From NCBI GenBank assembly GCA_017302015.1, contig JAFLEE010000060.1, positions 1 to 34,205 on the forward strand: a DNA stretch of 34,205 nt, read 5' to 3'. Source of the DNA: Spirochaetota bacterium. Its GTDB lineage: Bacteria > Spirochaetota > UBA12135 > COTS27 > JAFLEE01. A program made the position numbers and the translations under genes. Below are positions 8,892 to 16,939 of the stretch, in pieces (the first letter of the stretch is position 1; each line of letters starts with the position of its first letter). The notes beneath the pieces were generated by a model. The model did not search any database. It saw only the letters and a program-made list of their open reading frames with translations, and was not told the DNA's origin.

Positions 8892-9497
8892 CTAATGCGG
8901 GTGATTCCGTGGTGGCGGGAGCGGTTTTCCATCCGCGCGTCCGTGATTTCCAAACCGGTACACGCTTTGAACAAACCCGAAAGGCCACGAGCGGCTTGAC
9001 ACCCATTCCAACAATCGTTTGCCGCCGTGGGCCTGAAATAATGCCCGGCCCCTGCCCAATAGCACCGGAAGGGTGGTGATGGTGATTTCATCGAGGAACC
9101 CGGCCTCAAGGTAGGCGCCGATCGTGACGCCCCCATCCACATAGGCGCGGCGAAGTCCGGAATCACGGCACTCGGCGTCCAGGGCCGCGGGCGGAACGTT
9201 CCTGAGTTGAACCGAGGGCGGAACCCCGGGCGGCAAGGCGGGGAGGGTCGCGCTGAGGACGAACACCGGTTTAGTCCCCCAAGGCCATTCGGGGAACCTA
9301 AGAACTTGTTCGAAGGTCTTCCGTCCCACGATGAGCGCGTCCACGGTGGCGAAGAAGGCGTTGTATCCGCAGTCTTCTCCGGGGGGAACGCGGGCATTCG
9401 CCTCTTCAAGCCAGTCGATGCGGCCTTCAGAATCGGCGATAAAGCCGTCGAGGCTGGTGGCAATGAAAGCGGCGTATTCCATGGGTACTTTTAGCAT
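8892..9497 (-). CDS. Dihydrofolate-reductase-like (RibD C-terminal domain) protein, copy 1
   Basis: About 201 residues. It opens with FIATSLDGFIAD, the RibD_C/DHFR-like nucleotide-site strand, and contains DALIVGRKTFEQVL, a YVDGG loop and LPVLLGRGRALF, the usual ending of this family. Members are NADPH-binding reductases, many of unknown substrate, distinct from true FolA. About 25 residues after the FVQSVYRF segment look like an extension. The start is ATG 9497 or ATG 9482; neither has a clear ribosome-binding site. It lies 62 bases downstream of the HXXEE gene on the same strand. The same order recurs at 12258-13453, so the two proteins probably form a functional pair. The frame is intact, unlike copy 2. 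Confidence 0.82.
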   Translation of the reverse strand: MLKVPMEYAAFIATSLDGFIADSEGRIDWLEEANARVPPGEDCGYNAFFATVDALIVGRKTFEQVLRFPEWPWGTKPVFVLSATLPALPPGVPPSVQLRNVPPAALDAECRDSGLRRAYVDGGVTIGAYLEAGFLDEITITTLPVLLGRGRALFQAHGGKRLLEWVSSRSWPFGFVQSVYRFGNHGRADGKPLPPPRNHPH

Positions 9498-9559
9498 GGC
9501 GCCCGAAACCGGGCGTGTGCGACCCAGCCGATGCGGGTGCGTCGCTCGCACCCACGAGT

Positions 9560-10069
9560 TCATTTCACGAGATGGAACACAGTCGCCAATCGCGCATGAT
9601 TGACGATCGCCCTCGCGAAGGTGGGAATCAGCATCACCAAAAATCCGCCCACCAAGAGGGATGCCATCACATTCTTCCAGTTCAATTGCCTTCTCTTTCC
9701 CCACCGGACCAAAAACCATACGCCTACCGGGGCGTAAAGCGCGGTCGCGGTGACCACGCCCGGCGAATACTCATGACCGAGCAGGGTCGCCGAAATATGG
9801 ATGAAGGAATTGGCCAAAATCCACATGGCCCCCGCCATGCCCAACCATAGATATTTGACGGAGTTCCGGTATTACAGGGAACAAGCCACGGTCAATAGAA
9901 CGAGATAGATCGAGTTTCCGATGATATTTTGGTTCCAATCGAAATTCCCGAAGTACCGGTTCGCCCACTCGACGAAGCCGAGCGAGAATTCTTCTAGCAT
10001 ATGGACGGCATAGATCAAGCATAGCAGAAAAACGATTCTTGGTTTTGGGCCGTGGTTTTGCGTTTCCAT
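9560..10069 (-). pseudogene. HXXEE-domain membrane protein, copy 1, interrupted by an in-frame TAA
   Basis: The ATG at 10069 has a strong AGAGGAA site five bases upstream. The frame contains the family-defining H-x-x-E-E in VHMLEEF (residues 23-27) and a first hydrophobic segment, then meets TAA at 9874-9872 (codon 66). The same frame continues without shift and encodes the second half of the family: a SFIHISATLL segment, YSPGVVTATALYAPVG, and a last hydrophobic segment. Codon 66 was probably CAA (Gln) or a tyrosine codon. Total length would be 169 residues, normal for the family, which is a small integral membrane protein of unknown role. The mutation may be real, an error, or read through. 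Compare the intact copy at 12941-13453. Confidence 0.75.
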
Positions 10070-10621
10070 ATTTCCTCTAATTGTTCTCCAGCGCGATGAA
10101 TGCGATGGTTCGTCGGTTTCCAATATGGATTGGGCGGTCAATGAAACCATCGGGCAGGAACTTTTGTTTGGCCTTGCTTCCGCGATTTTCCTCGAGTTCC
10201 CTGGTTGCGACGGATAGTGCTCTTGGCGCTTGCCTGATGCCGACTGCGCTTTCTTGATAGTTCCTCTCTGAAAAGAAAGATCCGTGGTGAAGACGCCGAG
10301 TTTTTCGACTCATCGACCTGCAAAATATACCACCAAACACCGCCGCCTGGGCGGAGAAAAGCATCAAGGGGTGTCTTGGCATTTTCCAGGCTTTCTGGAG
10401 GGGGATAGGCTATCCGATTGATCAATATTGAAAGGATGGGGGTCAGGCCCACTAGAGGAAACCAGTCACGGGCCTTGTCGATTGATTAAAATTGAAAGAA
10501 AAGGAGGTTCATAATAAAGGCTGGATCCGGTTTCATTAAAGTCATGGCTTAAAATCAGGGTTCTATGTTCTAGATGAAGCCGTGTCCAATTCCTAGGTCC
10601 AGCGGAAAGGACCAGGCCGAT
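10070..10621. other. Intergenic; no gene recognised, holds a short direct repeat
   Basis: Overlapping open frames exist on the minus strand here, but their translations are rich in Arg and Ser with no known motif, and they overlap each other in different frames, so I call none. The direct repeat at 10415-10500 is the only structure found. Confidence 0.3.
10415..10500. repeat. Imperfect 22-bp direct repeat, two copies
   Basis: Copies at 10415-10436 and 10479-10500 share the pattern CGATTGATYAAWATTGAAAG and match at 19 of 22 positions, 64 bases apart. The first runs into a GGGGGTCAGGCCC sequence, which resembles the ends of small palindromic or IS200-type elements. A transposon remnant or a pair of binding sites are both possible. 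Confidence 0.3.
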
Positions 10622-11581
10622 TCAAGAAACCCCATTCACTACATTTCGGTATTTTCCATCCATATATCCGCGTAAATTTGCGGCGCATTCCGCCATCAGG
10701 CGTTGGCGTGATTCCCGGGTGGCCCAAGCCAGGTGGGGGGTGATGAGGCAATTTTTCGCCAGAAATAAGGGGTGGTCCCCCTTCGGAGGCTCGTCACAAA
10801 GCACATCGAGGCCGGCCCCGGCCAGGGCTCCCCCGTTGAGGGCATCGGCGAGATCCGCTTCAACGACAAGTTTGCCCCGAGCGGTATTGATCAAAAACGC
10901 CGAAGGCTTCATCTGCCCAAGCAGGTCACGGAACACCATGCCCCGAGTCTCTTCGGTGAGGGGGCAATGGAGGCTCACGACATCGCTTCGCGAAAATAAT
11001 TCGTCCCGGGGCACCAAGGGGATGCCACCCGTGGGCGAGGAGCCGGGCCGCGCGCAACCCATGACCTTCATGCCGAAGGCCCTGGCGATTTGGGCGGTTT
11101 GTTGGGCGATGCGACCCTGGCCGACTAGGCCCATGGTTTTGCCCGAAAGCTCGATCAGGGGACTCTCCCAATAGCAAAAATACGGTTGGTTCGCCCAATG
11201 GCCCGCGGCGACCCCCCGGGCATGGTCGCCCACATGGTGGGTGAGTTCGAGGAGCAGGGCGAACACCGTTTGGGCCACGGAGGCTGTGCCGTACCCCGGC
11301 ACGTTGGTGAGGGGAATGCCCCGCTTCGCCAGGGCGACTTGATCCACCGCGTCGGTCCCGGTGGCGGTGACCCCCACGTACTTGAGCCTTGGAAGTCGTT
11401 GGATTAACTCGGCTTGGAGGGGCACTTTATTGGTGAGGAGGACATCGGCCCCGCGGGCGCGGGCTTCGATCTCCTCGGGCGAGGAGCGCGGAAAGAGGGT
11501 GACTTTGCCCATCCGCTCGAAATCGCCCCAAGAGAGGTCTCCTGGATTTAAGGTGTGGCCGTCGAGGATCACGATATCCAT
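10622..11581 (-). CDS. D-isomer-specific 2-hydroxyacid dehydrogenase (glycerate/hydroxypyruvate type)
   Basis: A 319-residue cytoplasmic enzyme of the D-2-hydroxyacid dehydrogenase family, which interconverts 2-hydroxy acids and 2-keto acids with NAD(P)H. The catalytic trio is present: Arg235 (NTARGKL), Glu264 (CDEPP) and His283 (TPHLAW). The nucleotide-binding motif is GLVGQGRIA (151-159), G-x-G-x-x-A in place of the usual final Gly. The GTDAVD and NVPGYGTASVAQ substrate-domain motifs are also seen. The ATG at 11581 follows GAGGCGAG and places the start 22 bases after the stop of the FAD oxidoreductase remnant, so the two were probably one operon. The closest activity by motif is glycerate or hydroxypyruvate reductase; the exact substrate cannot be read from sequence. 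Confidence 0.9.
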   Translation of the reverse strand: MDIVILDGHTLNPGDLSWGDFERMGKVTLFPRSSPEEIEARARGADVLLTNKVPLQAELIQRLPRLKYVGVTATGTDAVDQVALAKRGIPLTNVPGYGTASVAQTVFALLLELTHHVGDHARGVAAGHWANQPYFCYWESPLIELSGKTMGLVGQGRIAQQTAQIARAFGMKVMGCARPGSSPTGGIPLVPRDELFSRSDVVSLHCPLTEETRGMVFRDLLGQMKPSAFLINTARGKLVVEADLADALNGGALAGAGLDVLCDEPPKGDHPLFLAKNCLITPHLAWATRESRQRLMAECAANLRGYMDGKYRNVVNGVS

Positions 11582-11603
11582 ACTCGCCTCGTCATTGTTT
11601 TGC

Positions 11604-12066
11604 TCAGTCAGCGCTAGTGAAGAACCCGCAGCGGGAACGCAGTGTTTGCACGAGGGATTCCGTGTCGAGGTCAAGCGCCGTTTGTCCGGTGCGGTGGCAT
11701 TGGGCCGCGGCGGTCCCCGCGGCCTCGCCCATCATGAAACAGGCGGGCTGGTCCCGGATGGCGCCGTGGACTTTGACATCGCTGGAAACGCAGCGTCCGG
11801 CGACCCACAAATTATCCCATCCCCGGGGAACGAGGACCCCATAGGGGATTCCGTAGGTTTCACCGGCGGCGGGGCGATCGGTCTCCGAAAAATCCCTTTC
11901 GTAGCGCTGGCACTCCTCGTCGGAACAATCGTTGACATGGATGTCGACTGATTTCATGTAGACGGCGACCTGGCCGGGGAATAGCCTTCTGCTCTTGAAG
12001 TTTTCGTAGTTCAGTTTGGTCTCCCCGGCGATGCGGGGGATTCCCGCAAGCCCATGAGGGCCATCA
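11604..12066 (-). pseudogene. FAD-dependent oxidoreductase, C-terminal remnant
   Basis: The open frame encodes only the C-terminal third of a FAD_oxidored-type protein: GIPRIAGE, a VDIH segment, ETYGIPYGVLVPRGWDNLWVAGRCVS, then MMGEAAGTAAA, the FAD-contacting end of the family. Family members usually exceed 400 residues and start with a G-x-G-x-x-G dinucleotide fold; that part is absent. Recognisable similarity begins near 12050 and fades before 12100, with no start codon in a sensible place. The gene has therefore lost its 5' part, probably when the block containing the AHSA1, HXXEE and second DHFR-like genes arrived. It would have been transcribed with the hydroxyacid dehydrogenase that follows. 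Confidence 0.78.
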
Positions 12067-12257
12067 TCGATAAAACGTGGCCTCTATTAATGATGGCGCC
12101 TTTTTCTCGATGCTTAAAACGCCGGAACATGGCCGTCTCTCCCTTCGCGACACCTTTCTATATTCACCTAGTTTCGAGCGTGATTGGCTGCTTGAAGTCG
12201 GCTCCAATTTCTTAAAGTCGGTTTTTGCGAGTGGTTATTCGAAGTCCTACGATGCGG
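12067..12257. other. Junction sequence between the FAD remnant and the second DHFR-like gene
   Basis: This non-coding stretch marks where the FAD oxidoreductase is broken off. An 8-bp inverted repeat (GCCATCAT at 12060-12067, ATGATGGC at 12090-12097) followed by GCCTTTTT sits at the break. AAGTCGG occurs twice between 12196 and 12221. No transposase fragment was found. Confidence 0.3.
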
Positions 12258-12854
12258 CTACGCCTTGCGTACGGGATAACGAAGGTGGGTCACCCCGGTG
12301 CCCGCGGCGACCGTCGGATTTCCCAGGGTGAGCGGCAACCGATTGAGGTGGTCGAAGAGTCGTACGCCAGCGCCAAGGACGATCGCCGCGACATCGATCT
12401 GGAGTTCGTCGAAGAGGCCGGCATTGAGCAATTGCTGGATGGTATCGGCGCCGTGGACCCCGACCGATTTCCCGCCGGCCGCTGCTTTGGCTTTCTCCAC
12501 GGCGCTTTCGAGGCCATCGGTCACGAAGTATACCGTCGACTCGGGTTTTGGCCATCCCTCGGGGATGCGGTGGGTCAGCACGAACGCCGGCCCCCAAGCG
12601 TGGTTTCCGCCCCAGCCGCCGGCGGTTTCGAAGGTGCGCCGGCCGGTGAGCACGGAACCGAGTCGTGAAACGAGTTCCTGGTATTGCCGGGCGCTCGCTT
12701 CCGACATATGGAGCGCCATGGGGTCTGAGCCCCCGGTTCGGACCTCGGTGTCCCCCGAGTCCATGTACCAGCCCATGACTTCGCTCACGTGGCCGTCTTG
12801 GTCGGCCACTTAGCCGTCGAGGGACATCGACATGATCGCGATTAGTTTTGGCAT
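12258..12854 (-). pseudogene. Dihydrofolate-reductase-like (RibD_C) protein, copy 2, interrupted by an in-frame TAA
   Basis: The ATG at 12854 has AAGGA eight bases upstream and starts MPKLIAIMSMSLDG, the normal family opening. Codon 15 is TAA (12812-12810) exactly where the conserved aromatic residue of SLDG[YF]VAD belongs, and VADQDGHV continues in the same frame. The rest is intact to 12258: VLTGRRTFETAGGW, a VHGADTIQQLL loop, and AAIVLGAGVRLFDHL. Full length would be 197 residues. A single substitution in a Tyr codon (TAC or TAT to TAA) explains the break. A GTG directly after the stop could in principle restart translation but has no ribosome-binding site. The gene lies 86 bases downstream of HXXEE copy 2. 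Confidence 0.78.
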
Positions 12855-12940
12855 CGAGATTTTCCTTGTTCGATTTTCAGGGTTCGTTCGGGATTAGAGG
12901 TGTCTACCGCCTTGCCTGGCGGTTGCCATTCATCGAAGGT

Positions 12941-13453
12941 TCAAATTCCAGTTTTTCTGTCGGAGCTCTTCTTGGCCGTCCATTTGCGGCCGATGGCGAA
13001 CAGGAGCGGGATGGAGGCCACGATCGCAATCGCCGTGGCGGGCGCCACCCACATCAGGGTTCTCCATGCGACAAAGCCTTGGCTAATCGCTTCCCGGAGA
13101 AACAGGATGCCGAGGGGCAGGTTGAAGAGGAGCGCGGTCGCGGTGCCCGGCATATAGCGCCTCAGGGCGAGGGTGCCGGCGGCGTGGGGGACGATGACAT
13201 TGGCCACCATGGCGAACACATAGCCCGAGAATGCATAGGCCCAGACGCTACGTGGTTGAGAGGATAGGGCGGCCGCCGCCAGTGCGACAAGTAATATGGA
13301 AAGCACCGCGACTGCGAATATGAATTCGCGAGGGCCGACGGGCGCGTGCCAACGGCCCGCTGTTCTGGACCACGCCGGGAGGAAAAGGGCTTCCTCGGTG
13401 TTATGCGCGAGGACGCCGAGGGTAAAGAGGCAGGATAGGCCGATGAGCGACAT
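12941..13453 (-). CDS. HXXEE-domain membrane protein, copy 2
   Basis: A 170-residue, strongly hydrophobic protein. The H-x-x-E-E motif is in VLAHNTEEALF (about residues 17-21 from the chosen start). Further hydrophobic segments and a NVIVPHAAGTLALRRYMPGTATALLFNLPLG region match the second conserved part of the HXXEE family. I place the start at the ATG at 13453, which has GGAAG at good distance; an ATG four codons upstream lacks one. Four to five membrane segments are likely, with a basic C-terminus. Function is unknown; the conserved His and Glu residues suggest metal binding or catalysis within the membrane. It is followed by a DHFR-like gene, as for copy 1. This copy is uninterrupted. Confidence 0.78.
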   Translation of the reverse strand: MSLIGLSCLFTLGVLAHNTEEALFLPAWSRTAGRWHAPVGPREFIFAVAVLSILLVALAAAALSSQPRSVWAYAFSGYVFAMVANVIVPHAAGTLALRRYMPGTATALLFNLPLGILFLREAISQGFVAWRTLMWVAPATAIAIVASIPLLFAIGRKWTAKKSSDRKTGI

Positions 13454-13537
13454 CGTTACTTCCATGAACAGGGATGGATGATTTTCGGTGCGTCAGGGAG
13501 GGGGTGAACGGCGCTCGCGAGTAAATTCCGAGGATCT

Positions 13538-13963
13538 CTAAAGATTTTCCTCGATGAAATTCTTAAGCCAGGCGAGTATCGGATTCTCTTCCCCCTGCGT
13601 CGGCTCCTGAACCGCGCCCGGGCGGCCGTCTTCTTGGAAGATTTCCAGCGCCGTCGTGCCTGAATCGTCGGTTAAACAATTTTTCATCGTGAAATAATTC
13701 TCCGGTTTGTCGATCAAATCTGGCCGTGGCGCAAATAAGGTATAGGACAATGATTTGAAGGGATTGAATTCTAGCACCTTACCTCATTGTTCAAGGCGCT
13801 GGTCGTTCCACTCGGCACAAAAGCGAATCTCGTTTCCAATTTCACAGTTCGTCACCATTTGGCTTCCGTACTGACATTGTTTGACGAGTTGTGGGAGCGC
13901 CAGGGAATCCCAAACGCTTTTTGGCGGCGCCTTGATCGAGATCTTAGATAGATTCCTCACCAT
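13538..13963 (-). pseudogene. AHSA1/SRPBCC-domain protein interrupted by an in-frame TGA
   Basis: The ATG at 13963 is preceded by AGGAAAG. The frame reads ISIKAPPKSVWDSL, then QLVKQCQYGSQ, then GNEIRFCAEW, which matches the opening of AHSA1-like START-fold proteins. TGA at 13786-13784 (codon 60) interrupts it, and the same frame continues GKVLEFNPFKSLSYTLF and then TALEIFQED, the expected remainder, to a stop at 13538. The original codon was probably CGA or TGG. Total length of 141 residues is normal. Such proteins bind small hydrophobic ligands in a helix-grip cavity and are often near DHFR-like and HXXEE genes. As written, only 59 residues would be made from the first start; a GTG three codons after the stop might yield the C-terminal 79. 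Confidence 0.72.
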
Positions 13964-14601
13964 GCTTCTTTCCTGATCGTGTGCTTCGTTTTTTTACCGT
14001 AAGAATTCATGTGGATCATTCATGGACGAATCCTTTCGCGGCTCCCCGGGGGCGTCTCGAAAGGATGGTTTAGGCGCTTGGGTTCTAGATATTTTCTCGT
14101 TATCCATTATTTTACGCGACCTAAGGGATGTGCCCAGATCGGGCTCAAAAAAACATGAAAATCCCCGACCTTTATTTGGGTGTTCTTGCAATGGATGAAA
14201 CCATCATCCGAAACGCATTGGCTGGCGAGTATATCACCAAAAATCGCCCTTGGCGTCCCGAAACCACCACGTGGGTCCAAAGAAACTTACGGGTAACATG
14301 ACGCGCTTCCGTTACGCAAAGCACCGGTGGGCCGAACCGGAATCGGGGAAATTCCTCCGCCTTCGCTTGTTCCTGTGCGTCGGTTTCTCCCTGAGCGTGG
14401 TTCGGTGAATCCACGCTGAATGGAAGACTCTGGTGTTGCTCCCAGGTGTCCCGCCCCTAGCGCCTGCCAATCTCTCGGTGTTCGCGGTTCATGAAGGCAG
14501 GGGGACCCTGGACGATCATTTCAATGTCGGGAAAATTGGATGAAAAGTATCCAAGCCGGCCCTCGTTGGAGACCCGATTTATAGTTAGACACCCCGGTCG
14601 T
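13964..14601. other. Intergenic, no supported gene
   Basis: This stretch lies between the AHSA1 pseudogene and the promoter of the next plus-strand gene. A 48-codon plus-strand frame from ATG 14155 gives plausible-looking sequence but no family match and no ribosome-binding site. Minus-strand frames at 13994-14191 and 14172-14414 likewise lack motifs. It may contain gene debris. Confidence 0.3.
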
Positions 14602-14630
14602 TTGACAAAAGATAACCTGAGGACTATTAT
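14602..14630 (+). promoter_or_regulatory. Strong sigma-70-type promoter for the secreted protein/sulfatase pair
   Basis: A perfect -35 TTGACA (14602-14607) and TATTAT -10 (14625-14630) are 17 bases apart in AT-rich sequence. Transcription would start near 14637, 40 bases before the GTG at 14677. This rules out longer upstream starts in the same frame. Confidence 0.55.
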
Positions 14631-14676
14631 TAGTAAAACGATTTATCTATTCGATAAAAACAATTTAGGGAAAGCG

Positions 14677-15090
14677 GTGAAAACCTTCGGACGGACCCTC
14701 TTTGTCTTGGCGTTTTACGGCATGTCTTGTGTCGGCGCCGAATCGGAACGCATCGCGACTCAACCCCTGTTAGACGGCCCTGAAAACAGGGCCCAATTCC
14801 AAATCGCCACGCAAACTCGCCTCGGGAAGGACGGCCGGACCCTCTACCTCATCCGCTTCAACAAGCGCCTATTATCGCCCATCGAAACGCAGCTCGCCTT
14901 CGATGCGCCCGTTTCCGACCCCCGTTGGTGGGAGGTGAGCCCGCCCTCGTACGAAATGAGTCACCTCGTCTCGCCGGTGGTGCTTGAAGGAAAGGGCGGC
15001 GTCACCGTCCCAGGCTGGGGCCCGAAGGGCGGCACGATCACCCTCTCCCCCCGGTCGATGAACGCGATCGAATGCCGACTCACACTGTGA
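14677..15090 (+). CDS. Small secreted protein of unknown function upstream of the sulfatase
   Basis: I chose the GTG at 14677: it has AGGGAAAG just upstream, lies 40 bases after a near-consensus promoter, and opens a signal peptide (MKTFGRTLFVLAFYGMSC). The 137-residue product is predicted to be exported. The mature part is beta-rich, with segments such as GRTLYLIRFNKRL, WWEVSPPSYEM and GTITLSPRSMNAIECRL, resembling an accessory or C-terminal beta-sandwich of a carbohydrate-active enzyme; that is an impression, not a family match. The stop lies 28 bases before the sulfatase ATG, so both probably share one transcript, which suggests a role with a sulfated substrate. I do not recognise the family. 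Confidence 0.6.
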   Translation: MKTFGRTLFVLAFYGMSCVGAESERIATQPLLDGPENRAQFQIATQTRLGKDGRTLYLIRFNKRLLSPIETQLAFDAPVSDPRWWEVSPPSYEMSHLVSPVVLEGKGGVTVPGWGPKGGTITLSPRSMNAIECRLTL

Positions 15091-15118
15091 AATCCGCCCA
15101 ACACACCGAGAAGGACCC

Positions 15119-16765
15119 ATGAAAAAACCCAATATTCTCCTCCTTTTTCCCGACCAAGCGCGTCACGACACCATCGCTGAGGCGGGTTTCCCTTGGATGA
15201 AGACCCCGGCCCTGGACCGCCTGGTGCGGGAGGGGTGCCTCTTCACCCGGGCCTACACGCCGAGCCCCCTCTGCATGCCCGCGCGATACTCGCTCATTAC
15301 CGGGCGCTCCCCCCGCGCCCATGGATTTTTCGGGATCCAGCATGAGCCGATCCTCGACGCCGGCCTCCCCACGCTCCCCCAGGTTCTCTCCGATCATGGA
15401 TGGGCCACGGCGGCCGTGGGCAAGATGCATTTCTACCCGCCGCGGCGCCACCATGGATTCGAGTGGATGCGCGCGATGGAAGAACTCCCCCGGGATCGGA
15501 GCGAGGATGACTACGCCCTCGCCCTGCAGGAACGCGGCCGGGGCGAGGTTCAAAATCTCCACGGCGTCCGTCCCCTGCTTTACCACGAACCCCAGGCCTC
15601 ACTCGTGCCGGAAGAACTGCACGAATCCCATTGGGTCGATGAAGAGGCGATCGCCTGGATGGAAAAAGTGAAGCACCGTCCGTTTTTTCTCATGTGCGGT
15701 TGGATCAAACCCCACCCGCCCTGGGATCTCCCGCCGCGCTGGCAAGGCGCCTATCGGGGCTCCGGATTGCCCGAGCCCATCCTTCGCTCCCGAGAGTTTC
15801 CGTTCCCGGCGGGAGACAACCCCTATTACGGAGATGGGGACTCGCCCGAGGAAAAGCGGCGCATCCGCGAGGCCTATTACGCCAGCGTGTCCATGGTCGA
15901 CGAGAGCATCGGACGGATCCTCGCCTGGTTGGAGCAAGAAGGAATCCTCGACGACACGATCATCCTCTACGCCTCGGACCACGGAGAGATGCTCCAAGAC
16001 AAGGGTTTTTACCAGAAGACCCTCCCGTATGAAAGCGCCTCCCGCATCCCCCTGGTGGTGCGTTGGCCCCAAAAATTCACGGCCGGCTCGAAGGACGATC
16101 GTTTCGCCGATCTCTGCGATCTCTTCCCGACGATCCTGGATTTGGTCGGGCTGGAGGGCGGGGAGGATCCGGAGCCTCGCGCCCGCCGATTCGACGGGGC
16201 CTCGCTCGTTTCAGAGGCGACCCGGCACCGCAGCCATCAGAACGTCTCTTGCGTCTCGGGCCGGGATCGCTGGTCCGCGGTGCGCGAGGCACGGTGGAAA
16301 TATGTCTATTTTTACAACGGCGGGACGGAACAACTCTTCGATCTCCAGGACGATCCCGGCGAGACCCGCAATCTCCTGAATGGCGGTACTTATCCCCCGG
16401 CGGTGCTTTCCGATCTACGTTCCCGCGTCTTCGCCTATGAATCGGTCCATGGGCCGGCGGGGCAGACGAAGAACGGGGCCCCGATTCCTTTTCCCGCGAA
16501 GGCCTTGGACCCCGCCTCCGATAGCAATGCCTCGTGCAAGTTCCCGGCCTGGGCCCATCAGCATTTTCAACGTTTTTCGGACGAAGCACCGAAGGAAATC
16601 ACGGAGCGATTCGCCCGGGAGGCCGGGCTCGCGCTGGGGAGCGATGATCCTTCGGCGCGCATCCGCGGCATGAGTCCTGGTCCTGAATGGGAAGGGCGTT
16701 TTAAGGAGCAATTGAAGAGTTTGGGGGATGAGGGGGTGGCGGGGCGGGATTTATTCGGGGAGTGA
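15119..16765 (+). CDS. Sulfatase (formylglycine-dependent, alkaline-phosphatase superfamily)
   Basis: A 548-residue type I sulfatase. The FGly signature is CMPAR at 52-56 (C-x-P-x-R), with the modified Cys52. Metal ligands are visible in LLLFPDQ (Asp12/Gln13) and ASDHGE (Asp287/His288); GKMHF and KPHPPW supply further substrate-site basic residues. Such enzymes hydrolyse sulfate esters of glycans or small molecules after Cys is oxidised to formylglycine by a maturase, none of which is encoded here. No signal peptide is evident: the protein starts MKKPNILLLFPDQ, the catalytic fold itself, so it is probably cytoplasmic and acts on imported sulfated saccharides, or export is unconventional. It resembles choline-sulfatase and heparan-sulfatase-like groups, and the substrate is open. 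An AGAAGGA-type site precedes the ATG. Confidence 0.93.
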   Translation: MKKPNILLLFPDQARHDTIAEAGFPWMKTPALDRLVREGCLFTRAYTPSPLCMPARYSLITGRSPRAHGFFGIQHEPILDAGLPTLPQVLSDHGWATAAVGKMHFYPPRRHHGFEWMRAMEELPRDRSEDDYALALQERGRGEVQNLHGVRPLLYHEPQASLVPEELHESHWVDEEAIAWMEKVKHRPFFLMCGWIKPHPPWDLPPRWQGAYRGSGLPEPILRSREFPFPAGDNPYYGDGDSPEEKRRIREAYYASVSMVDESIGRILAWLEQEGILDDTIILYASDHGEMLQDKGFYQKTLPYESASRIPLVVRWPQKFTAGSKDDRFADLCDLFPTILDLVGLEGGEDPEPRARRFDGASLVSEATRHRSHQNVSCVSGRDRWSAVREARWKYVYFYNGGTEQLFDLQDDPGETRNLLNGGTYPPAVLSDLRSRVFAYESVHGPAGQTKNGAPIPFPAKALDPASDSNASCKFPAWAHQHFQRFSDEAPKEITERFAREAGLALGSDDPSARIRGMSPGPEWEGRFKEQLKSLGDEGVAGRDLFGE

Positions 16766-16939
16766 TGGTTTTTCGTGGTTTCGACTCTGGCGGTGGTACG
16801 CGAAACCGCGGATTGTTGGCCGACTCTGGAAGTCCGGATACGGGCTCGCTATTTCATGCGATGCATATTGACAGGTGGGCCAAGCACCCATCGGCGCGCG
16901 ATGGGCGGATCGTGCCAGCGATTTGTATCAGGGAAAAAA

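Noticed and set aside
9872-13786. Stop-codon reassignment as the explanation for the internal stops
   Set aside because: TAA, TAG and TGA all serve as normal terminators of intact genes in the window, and the three internal stops replace different residues.
14155-14301. 48-codon plus-strand frame in the gap after the AHSA1 pseudogene
   Set aside because: It looks protein-like, but there is no ribosome-binding site, no family match and no partner gene.
14491-14676. Upstream extension of the small secreted protein
   Set aside because: The strong promoter at 14602-14630 lies inside it, and the GTG at 14677 has the ribosome-binding site and signal peptide.
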